Part shown: positions 1-10,237 of the stretch, in pieces | Position numbering within the stretch: the first letter of the stretch is position 1 | Layout of the letters: each line of letters opens with the position of its first letter | Source: Lateolabrax maculatus | Taxonomy: Eukaryota; Chordata; Actinopteri; Acropomatiformes; Lateolabracidae | DNA: 64,000 nt | Direction: 5' to 3' | NCBI GenBank assembly: GCA_031216445.1 | Contig: CM062208.1 | Coordinates: 6,343,501 to 6,407,500, forward strand | Translations under genes and position numbers: made by a program | The notes under the pieces: model-generated | Databases searched by the model: none | What the model saw: only the letters and a program-made list of their open reading frames with translations | What the model was told of the DNA's origin: nothing

Positions 1-2487
1 CACACTCAGTCTTGGATTTAATTGATGGTAATTCTTAATTGAGGATTACCTGCTAAATTATCATTCTGCACCGAGAAAACACACAAAACTCAACTGAAAC
101 TATAATGAGCAGAAAGAATGAAACCCAGAGGACAAACTTCCCTTCTGTGTGGCTTGTGTGTTGCTCAGTGTCTTGATGTGTGCTAATGTGACAGGGGAAA
201 GCTGGCATGAGGTGATCTCAGCACAATGGAGGAAAAGGCACCACACTGGGCCTGCTACTTTGCTCTTTTCCAGGCTCATATAGCAGAGACAACAAGCTGA
301 GTCAAAGTCAGCTCAAACAGAAGCTCAGTCAGGTCTTCAGCAAAGGGAAAGACTAATTCAAGTCAAAAAGAGTTTTTAATGTGTCCTCAGAAACCCTGCA
401 GGAACTACTGAGTAACATCCACAGTTTTTGGTCAGTAATTCTATAAAAACTATCAAATTTATATTTGGTTCTAATACAGGAAGATAAGCTCATGCTGTTA
501 TTGGTGTTGAGCCTACCAACTAGTGTCTGACATTTCATTTGTTCCTACATCTAATTATCCAGCCTTAATTTGTTTTGATTTCGGGATTCCAGGGACACTA
601 TTCCAGCCAGCATGACGGCATAAAAAGATGAAGGCGACAGAAAAGCCGTAGAAACTGAATGAAAAAGGAGGCCAAATAGGGTGATTATAGTGAAAGGTGG
701 CCGTGGGGATGATGGACAGACTGAGAAGAAGAGAGGTGGGTGTATGGCCGTGGTAGTGAAGCAATATGCATTCAAGGATCTGGTGAATACACCCCAACTC
801 TACACAGCCACATGCTAATGACCGCCACCATTTAATGTGTCAAATTCACAATTCCCCTCGTTCTTCCCTCTTTCTTTCTCTCTCCACCGTGGGGCTAATT
901 GCTCTGTCCCCTCCTTTTTGACAGAGAGGCTGTTGGTCTGAATTAAAGCGCATATTGTGGCGTCCGTGCCCAACCTGCGGCTCCCAAAGCAGGAGCACAC
1001 GCACATGGATCTGCAAACAGACACACACACACACACAGTGCTAAACAATCACCAGACCACCTTCTACAAGCCTTTGGCGTTGTCCACATTAATGGTCGTA
1101 AACTTAAAAATGAGGTGTCAAATGTGGTTCTGGACACCTTTGGCTTTTTCAGATCATTTTCTGAAAGCTTACTGGCCCCTGTGAAATGCCAAAAACTATA
1201 AAAAAATTCTTCTTCCATCTCCTCTCGTTTCCCCTGCTCAGGAGGTTATTCTAAATGCAAGTTAAGTTGTACTTTTTGGTCAATTATGATTGATCAAGCA
1301 CATGAGTTGTCACACCACAACAAGATTGGATGCTGCTGCTAAAAAACACAACAACCGTTTTACTACTGCATCCGTATGAAGCAGGACAACCAAAGCTTTA
1401 AAAAAGAGGGACACTTGTCGGACAAACCAAGATGTAGTGTTTGGTGAGAGAGCGTCACTCAAAGGGAGCTGGAATCAACAATTACAAATTGTGGTCCAGA
1501 AGATTTATCAACATCTGGTCTAAATGTGGATAATTCACACAGCCAACAAGTGCAAAAAAAACACTAAATAGGTTAAAGGCGATTATAGAAGAATAAAGAA
1601 TTACAACTCATGCATTGGAGCAAACTGAAAAGCTACAAGGTGGTGATTTGATTGCATGCTCTGAAAGCCATTTTTGGCCATCAATCATCTTGTGCTGGCC
1701 ACAGCAGATATGAAATCATTTTCATATTCATGTAAACATAAACAATGACACAGTTGACGTCCTACATCTAAAATACTATTTTGTAAAATACAGTGGAAAT
1801 GAAACGAAGAGCCTAGCACCAAAGGTTTCGCAAGGGTTTTAAATATTTGGGTTAGTGAAAGCCATGTCACGTGACACCATGAACATGTTGGCGATACATG
1901 AAGGTACTTGACCATGTATTTGAAGGTTGACAGCTACACATCACTATTTTAGGGACGCTCAGTTTCCCCAGTCCACACTACAACAGGAGAATGTTTTTGG
2001 GTGCGCAAATGCTGGCTTAATGCGGGAGGAAGCCCAAAATGAAGAACAGATAGATAAGTTTTGGAGTTGCCTCCTGGGCCAAGAGTATGCAGATGTCAAC
2101 AGCACAGACTGTTGTATGTGTTATTGTCCTGCTGCTTCCCTTTTTACTCACATAGAAGGCCCCCCACGACTAGCACTAGAAGAGCCAGCAGCCCCTTGCT
2201 GAGTTTAACAAGGTGTCCAGTGTGTGTGTGTGTGTGTGTCAGGGGGTGAGGATGATCAGAGGAAGGGTCACTGCTGGGGTACAGTTGACTCGAGGAAGAG
2301 GTCACACTTTCTTGGCTTCATGTTATGGCAGAACAGTTTGAGCTCTACTGACCACCTGCCTCCCGATCGGTAGGCTGAACCAAACACACAAAACACAAGA
2401 GAACTGAATGGGCTGCAATTGGTGGGAGGGAGCATTCCTAATGACCCTGTTAAAAATTTTTAGAAACCTGTGATGATGTGTGTGTAT

Positions 2488-2528
<41 letters not shown>

Positions 2529-5500
2529 TGTGTGTGTTCCCGTACTTCTATTGTTCTGAGGACGAATTCAAGCTATAGATTGAGAGTGAGAGCATTTTGG
2601 AAAGGGGGGATATTTCTGGAAAGTGAAGAAATTTGGCATGTGAGGACATTTTGGAAAGTAAGTTAAGTTTCAGCCTGAAAATAAGGATATTTTTGGAAAA
2701 CCAGGACATTTCTAGAAGGTCAGAACATTTTTAGTAGTACTAGTAGTAGATCAACTTTATTCATATAGCTCTTGCTTACACTTACCGCTAGCGTGAAAAA
2801 AAGGGCAAGAAATGAAATTACGGGTTTCTTTAACTTTGTTCAAACCTTTCCTGGAGCATTCTGGAAGAGTTGAGATCCATGAAGGCTAAAAACTGCACTG
2901 CAGAGTCCTGGACTGAGAGCTGCAAGAGTTCTGGACAAATTACTCCTGGGATAACAGCCTTAATGCTTGTTTCTGTTTTATCACCTGAACTGTGTTTCTG
3001 CCACTCTAGCAAATAGTGTTAATGTCATAATGAGGCCTGAATGGTGGGTGGATGTACAGGGAGGAAAACATTTTGGAATCCAGCCATACAGTATACTGTG
3101 CCAACAATGTTTTCTACTTCAAGTAAAAAGCCTGGGACAAATGGTGGGAACAAAAGATTGCAGTGTGTGTGTGCAGGCTAAAAATAATTGCTGCCATTTT
3201 GAAAGAGTGAAACGAACTAATCACGTTCATTTCAATCCTGCAATTGAGTATCTTATTTGTAATCGTAATTGAGTATTTTTCAGTCAAGTCAGTGAGTTCA
3301 TTTAGACTGAAAAAATGATTAAAAAAAGAAACCTCTAAACCTAGACTTACCCTAAACCTCTCCTTTTTTCTGTGAGGTTTGCTCGTATAAATGTTCCAAT
3401 TCAGATTCAGCAAACCCTCGTAAGAGCAACAATTTGTTGAAGATCAATAATTTCAGTATGATGAATGCCACATGTTCAGTTCATAGGTGGTGCGCATTCG
3501 TGAGATTTGATCATAAGCATAGACAATACCTGTTTCACCCACAGTGCTGTCAAGTTTTATCCTCAAAAATGACACCCATGCATAAAAAGAGCACTTACTA
3601 TTGTGAAGGGTTAAAGTCCTGTTTTAGGACATCAGCAGACAAAAAACACAAAGTTAGCAATGTCAGTGATGGTGTTAAGGGACCCAAAACAACACAGAAA
3701 TAATAATACAGCTGTCAACATGGAACATGGAATTGCAAAGTCATACCATAATAAGGAAAGAAGGAAGGGTTTAATGGGAAGTTGGATGCCAAAAAACATC
3801 TTGCTAAAGCAAAGCGGTCCACAAATTCATGTGTTCAAGGGAATGTTACAGAGATGGATGACTGAATTAAAAAACATGACGTTCACTGTAGAGTATAATG
3901 AAGGATGTTCACCTGGAAAAGACTGACATGATGACCCTGGGGCAGCTGTTGGAGTTTGAAAGTTTTCCTAGCAACTACTGACTGGTATAAGTTGTCGTAT
4001 CAAAATACTCACACCAATAAAATATAATAAGTAGTACCATATTTCAGATCCAAATTCATCCTATCTGGTCTGGACCACTCCTATGACAAAATGGTTGGTA
4101 AATCACTCAAATGTGCCAACAGTCTGTTCATATGAATGGTTCCTGCGTGACATCCCTGTAAAACTGGCCACTAGAACATCTTATTGCACAGACAACAAGG
4201 GTTGAAGGGACAACAGGAGAAAATGAGAAGAGAGGTGCAGAGATAATGCATTTTCACACCTTCTTCCCCATATACTGAAATTAATATAGTGGGAAATTTT
4301 TCTGAATTATGAATTATTTTTTATATTTTTTAAATAAATTTAAAATAATTTTTCCCCTGTGCAAACACTGAGTGGTGGCACTGTGGTACCCTCTACTGAC
4401 AAGCTGCCACCGGTGCAGTCAAGTGTGTGGTCCTCATGGTGCACGTCTGCTCGCCTTCTTGTGTGGGTGTGGGTGCGTGTGAAACCGGCGTGTACCTCCT
4501 CTTCCCTGCATGCCTTTCCCTTTCTCCAGTGTGCTCTTGACTCGACGCCGTCTCCAGGGCCTAATCCTCTGATCAGCATGCCAGGAGAGCACAGAGTGGC
4601 CTGACTGAGCTGGTGGAAGACAGGGGCCTGAGGTGATGCCTGGCTCCAGCCACTTTTTCTCAGATTGTCTCAGACATATGTAATGATGCGGTGCAGCCTT
4701 AGCTTATTTTTGACAAGGGGGGGTGGAGGTATAAGGGAACCACCCCCACCCATCTGTTCTTCATCCATCCTCCTACCGTGACCCCCTCTTCCACAGAGCT
4801 AAGAGCGTGGACGAGAAACAATGAGTAAGAGTGACAAAAGCATACACTGATAAAAATAAAAATTGTATTAAATTTTATGCCGGGACAATGGACTGATCCT
4901 TCAAAAGCAAGAATGTAATCATAAATAAGGGGGAAAAATAACTTGAATTCCACTTTCCCTGGTCCGATGTGTCAGGTTCAAGTTACTTACCAGACAAAGA
5001 CCAGGGTGAATAGAGTGACTTGAGAGACCAGGGGATTGAGGGGAGTTGCTTGGCACACAAACAATTAGCACTCATCCCTGCATAGCTTGCTGTGGCCCCA
5101 AATCCCCACATTTGTCCAGACAAATTGACTGGACCCTGGGTCTTGTTTGTCTAGCTCTGCTGGCCTGCTGGAGAGGGCTTGAGGGCAACGGGGAATGCCC
5201 CCTCCAAAGAGCACAACTCATGGGAACAGAACAAATAACGTGTTCTGGTCCCAAAATGAACCTTCCAGCACTTCTGAGACACATTGGTTAAATAGATTAA
5301 TTTATTCTGTGCTTGATCAAGTATCTAACCACTGGTTACATTGGGGTTTGTCTGTGCAACCCTAAAACCAGGAACCCACTGAGTTATAGGATAAAATAAA
5401 TTGGACTGTGTTGAACTGATACTGTGGGAAAATAGATAATCTGCACACTGAATTCCACACCCTCCCAAGTATAGGTATCACAGCAGTCCAGTTAGCACAT

Positions 5501-8458
5501 GGCTGGATTAACCGGTTAGGGGGCCCAGGGGCAAAATATAGTTACTGGGCACCTATTAACCCTACACTTCCTGTCTGAGCAATTTGTTCACTATTCGCTG
5601 AAATTTTACAAGACACCAGGTAGGATGTGTGTCACTATGTGGTCATTTAATTATACTCAATTTTATTTGTTTGAAAAGTAGAATTTTTTCATGTATCTAG
5701 GTTTCTCATTGCTGGTATACATGAAAACATGTCAGTGGATTCAGACCTGTAGGTTGCGCTCTCAACCTAAATGCGCCATTAAAATGTCTGCAACCTTTTT
5801 TTGTTTCGTTTGTTTGTCCTTGTACTCTTATTTAGATTTAATAAAAAATATATATACATTTAACATAGTAGCAAATGTAATTATTTATTTTAAGTTAAAT
5901 ACTTATCCGAAAATCTTCAGAGCACCTTTATTCTGAGTGATTGAGAATAGGCCTACATTATTTAGTTTGAAATAGATATAATATAAAATCTAAAATTGTT
6001 AAAACAGATAAGTATCCATGGGTTGGGTAGTTCTGGGTGCCACAACAATAAAAAAAAAAAGGTCCTTTGAAGGGGCAACATGGTCTAGAAAAGTTGGGGA
6101 ACCTATGGTCTAATGTTACAGTTTCACAAAAATAAAGACTGTCTTATTTAAATGCTACAACAGTTACACAGGAAAACTGTGGCTTGTTTACAATGTTGTG
6201 GAGCGATCAATGAGAAGAGAGACTCCAGTAATCTGTTGGAAACATACAGCACTAAGGAAACTATCCTCAGCCTGACAAGTTGGAAATACTTAATACTAAA
6301 TAGTCCTGCAACATTAAGAAGCCACAGCATCTCAGCTCAGCTACAGGTTTGTTCTGCACAGACATTTTCACTATTGGAGGCTTTTTTTTAAATATGGTTA
6401 GGCTCTTTGGATTTTCCCAGTAACAATGTCCTTGTAACTGTTGAATTCTTCCATCAGGGAGCATCAGCCACGTTTTCTTTTTTTTTTTTTTTTCCAGAAT
6501 TCATAGCAAATTTAAGCTAGTCAAGGACAGCTTTGTGCAACTGATAACTATTAGTTATTAGTTACATCAAAGCCATAGTCAACGTCTCTTTGTAAAACCT
6601 GGCCCTGAAGAGGAAGTTCTTAAGGCCTCACATGGCATCTACAATTTTTGTGTAACTGTGCAGACTGTTCAGCCAGAATTACGTTGAAATCAGATGAAAC
6701 ATCAGCACACAATTTAAGTCCAGCTGCAAGTTTTAGTGCCGATGCAGGAAGTAGTGTGCCAAAGACAAGCAGCAAGTACGGGTGTGAAGGTCAAAGCGGT
6801 GGATGGCCTTGTAGTCCATTTGGCTTTAGTAGGGGAGACCTCAGTATGTGTCCCATCGCAGATTATTGTCTTATAACTGTAATCAAGTAGTTTTAGATGC
6901 TCAACCTAAACCATAGTCTAACTATAGTTTATTTCCAATGAGAAAAACATTTCCACATTTCCCTGGTGCATTTTTAACCCTTCACACAACAGTCTAGTGT
7001 TTATTTTGCCTTCATTATGGTTATTCAAGGTTTCCAGGTTGTTCCCAATTTCATACCGTATACATCAATTAGCCATGTGACTCAATACTTTTATATTTTT
7101 AATATTCAGTATTAGACATTGCAATTAATAAAAAAGTGTGTATATAGTTAAACTGTTTCACATTATATCACAGTCATGTGATAAAATATAATGCCAGAAT
7201 GTGTCCCCAGCTTCCATTAGCTGCTGTTAAGTGTCTTGCCTTTAAAAACAGGGGCATTCACCCTGTATTATGTCCTTGGAGGACTACTACTAAAAATTAT
7301 CCTCATTTGCTTAGATTAGACTGCCATCTAGTGCTGACTTTGGGAACATTTTATATAGTTAAATAATTTGGTCAGGTTTGGTGAGCCCAACATCCTCTGG
7401 CAGGCCTCTGAAGCCTCAGATCAACAAAGACACAATCACTTTTAATGCTCATTGTACGATAACTGCCCGAGGATCTCAAGTTGCAATTCAGCTTACTGGG
7501 CATGGTTAATTTAGAAACATAACTACAGGCTGAGCCGTATAACTCAAGTCGAATTCATTCACTTAGTTGGTTGATTTTACAGGTACTTGACGTCCATGCG
7601 CAATTAAACACTGAACCAAGGAGACCAAGTGGGATCACCAGGAGAATTCATGGACGGGGCCGAACACTCAGAGGTTAAAAAAATGGCAAAATAAAACGGG
7701 TAAATCAAAGCAAAACCAACCCATCTGCATTTAACCTGCGCGTTTTAAAAAAAACTAATAAATGGCATCAACATTTAACCGTGCTCTAAAGGAAAGCAGG
7801 AGGTGTGTATACATGGAAACAGTATTGAAATCAGGTGGTCGTCCCCACAGTTACTCAGAGCTTCATGATTATCAACACAAGCACTGAGGAATGCCAGATG
7901 CCAAAAACAAACACCCTGACTGTCATTCCATATATTCAAACTTTCATTCTATATATTCTGACTTAGTTTCCTAAATGGCGTGCCATATTATAAACTGCAT
8001 GTCATAATGTGCAAAGCTGGAATACATTGAATGAAAGTGAATATATGGAATGAACACCCTGGCGAAGGCAAGTACGGGACAAAATAATACTGATAACTGT
8101 ACGGTTTCATCGTGTAGTTGCCATGCACTGATATGGCAGAAAATAAATAATTCTAGAAACATTGTCAGTAAACTTGAATCTGGACCTTTGTGGAATTGTC
8201 AGACATCAGCTTTAAGGTTGTGTCTAAAACCTTCATGTCAGAGGTGAACGAAATTAATTCAACTAAATGCTACAGATAAAATAACATCTTTCTGTATTCA
8301 AACCACTTTGCGTTAACAAATTAACTAGTTTAAATAAAAATACAGATATGGTAGCCTTAATGTAGAGGCTGTTAATCACTCAGTGATGACATGTACATGG
8401 ACAAAATATTTTAAAATGGAACATGATGCCAGAGGTAAAAGGTAAACTTGATAATTTA
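1..8458. other. AT-rich non-coding block, no gene recognised
   Basis: I see no open frame here with a recognisable domain; all are short (about 100 codons or fewer) and several come from microsatellites. The block holds a (TG)n tract near 2475-2538, a poly-T run near 6478-6494, and a stretch at about 5495-5545 (a GGGGGCCCAGGGGC core) resembling a fragment of an old DNA transposon. Near 2740-2780 there is a short 'ctttattcatatagc' motif of the kind found at the 3' end of fish retroelements. No promoter or RNA gene could be supported by eye. Confidence 0.6.
2475..2538. repeat. (TG)n microsatellite
   Basis: A nearly pure TG dinucleotide tract of about 60 bases with one interruption near its 3' end. 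It lies in non-coding DNA. Such tracts are likely length-polymorphic and produce false open frames of alternating Val/Cys or Thr/His in all six frames. Confidence 0.95.
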
Positions 8459-8511
8459 GGGGAATACGCTTATTTGTTTTTTGTCCAGAGTTAGATTAGA
8501 TTATACCGCTC
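8459..8511 (+). mobile_element. Fragment of dispersed inverted-repeat family R1 (end piece)
   Basis: The stretch 'ggggaatacgcttatttg' followed by a 'gagttagattaga' block matches the terminal part of the fuller R1 copy at 61127-61540 (the segment beginning 'gcttatttgctttcttgac'). I know this as a very common teleost repeat with imperfect terminal inverted repeats and no coding capacity. Only one terminus is present, so this is an old truncated copy. Confidence 0.6.
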
Positions 8512-8874
8512 AAGTTGAAAACCTAACACCATTCACTTCCGCTATCAAAAATGGAATTTATTTCTCAGATTAGGAGTCTTCTTGTATTCATATCGTTGCT
8601 CAACTATGTGAATAGATGATAAGTCATCTGAACCTGCTAGTAGGTGTAGCAGGCCCCTTCTGACCCATATCTATGAGGCTGATCACCACTGATCACACCT
8701 ATCCAATCGAGTGATGACAATCGAAGAGGGTGAGTGAATGGTGTATAAACCCTCTTCAATCTGAGGGTAATGGTGTTCATGAATGTTGTGTTTTTAATTT
8801 TTATTTGAACTCTTTGCTCTGGTGTTGGCCTGTATGCTGGAGGGGAAACTAAAGGCCTGTAGGTCACCTCAATG

Positions 8875-8926
8875 TTTAGTTCTTGGATGGGAGGCCGCCT
8901 GGGAATACCAGGTGCTGCAGCTATTT
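8875..8926 (+). pseudogene. 5S rRNA 3' half (truncated, non-functional)
   Basis: From the TTAGT at 8876 to the CTATTT at about 8921, the sequence follows the vertebrate 5S rRNA 3' half: 'cttggatgggaggccgcctg' then 'ggaataccaggtgctg'. I see only a few differences, for example GAGGCC where functional copies have GAGACC. This part contains the box C side of the internal RNA polymerase III control region. The 5' half with box A is not recognisable upstream; 8840-8874 (GGAAACTAAA, GGCCTG) may be a scrambled remnant of the middle. It could be a pseudogene or the head of a 5S-derived SINE; no tRNA-like or LINE tail was identified after it. Not expected to be transcribed as 5S. Confidence 0.8.
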
Positions 8927-9669
8927 CTTCTCATCTTTCATCAGCAGAGGTCACTGCTGCTTCTTTGGTGGTGACAGGACTTTGAAAAACAGTGCTGACA
9001 AGAAACAATATGGAGGATACAAAGTGACCTATTGATCTACAAATACATGCTGACATACAGAAGTACATAAATATTTTAATAAATAGATAAAATATTAAAC
9101 AAATGCATAAAAAAGTGATACAAATATGTATTTCATACATGCATGCATACATGAATGAATAAATAAATGTTAGTAAATAAACGTGAAATAAACCCAATCT
9201 TTAATTACAACATTTCTACAAATTGTATTTATGTATGTGTATGTTTATGTCCTAACTTTACTTTTTAGGATGTTTTGATTAGCTGGGCAATGCAGGCAGA
9301 AGCAAAGAATTCAAATCAAAGCAGTAGTTTCATTCAGAACAACATCAGAAACAATCAAACACCTTTGAAAATGTATAAAATTAAAAGTTTAAATTCATCC
9401 AATGGAAACAGACCTTCAAGCTTTAATTTCAGACAACTATACAGGTAAATAAAGGCTAATATGAATAGCACATTACATGTTTAATTGAAAAACACAATAC
9501 TGCCCTATGTTTGCCTATTTTAGAGCAACATTAAAAGTTTTTCTCCTGACTTTTCAGCCTTAACAAGTTGAATTATATGGGATAAAAAAGAAAGACAAAA
9601 AGTAATCTTTGGTCTTTGTTGTGGGCTAACTGATTAAAACAACAAACCAAAGCAACTTTATCATTTAGT

Positions 9670-9762
9670 TGTTGTGTTTGTGGTCACCTGATGAATATAA
9701 GTCCAATGTTCACTCTCTTTGAGCTCTGTTTTTGGTCTCTACCAACTCCTGAGGGAAATAAA
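9670..9762 (-). mobile_element. Fragment of dispersed repeat family R2 (reverse)
   Basis: The reverse complement matches 17975-18060: 'tcacctgatgaat', then 'gagctctgtttttggtctc' and 'accaactcctgagggaaata' correspond to the 'gttggtggagac', 'acagagctga' and 'attcatcaggtgga' blocks of the forward copy. This is a frequent teleost dispersed repeat. It lies about 480 bp upstream of the gdf3 start codon. Confidence 0.65.
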
Positions 9763-10059
9763 TAGAGATGGACACTATCCTGAGACCATATATCTCTATT
9801 AATGTTGTTTAAATGTAAAATCCGTTGTTGTGAACTCAAGCAATAGAGTTTAATTCATGTCCACTGTATCAGGGAGGGACAGAAGACATTGACATTTTTA
9901 TTTGGGTGAAGAGACAAACAACTCAGACTCTTGCCTCACGCTTATAAGAAAAATATTTTGACTGGGCCTTTAAGGGGTAAATTGGGGACTTCATCAGAAT
10001 AAGCATTTACATTAAAAAAAAAAAGGTATTCAACAGTGTTGAAAGCTTAACTTTGTGTG

Positions 10060-10237
10060 TTTTTAAGTTTGTATTTCTGAGGACCTGACCTGAGATCAGC
10101 CTCCATGTCTTCCCGCCCCCCCTCACCTTATCTCCTCTCATTAACATAATGCAGCAGCTGCACACCGGGAGGTCCCTGCGGCTGAAACAAACGTCCTGCT
10201 CCCTGCAGGTGAGGAACAGATCTGAGGCGGATCCACC
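10060..10237 (+). promoter_or_regulatory. Candidate gdf3 5' flank / 5' UTR
   Basis: This is the segment directly before the gdf3 start. No clear TATA box is visible. It contains a C-rich box at 10112-10124, a GATA-type CTTATC at about 10128, and a CAGCTG E-box at 10155-10160. The ATG at 10238 has A at -3. A 'ccctgcaggtgag' at 10201-10213 could be read as a splice acceptor-donor overlap, so a further 5' UTR exon upstream cannot be excluded. Transcription start not determinable from sequence alone. Confidence 0.35.
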
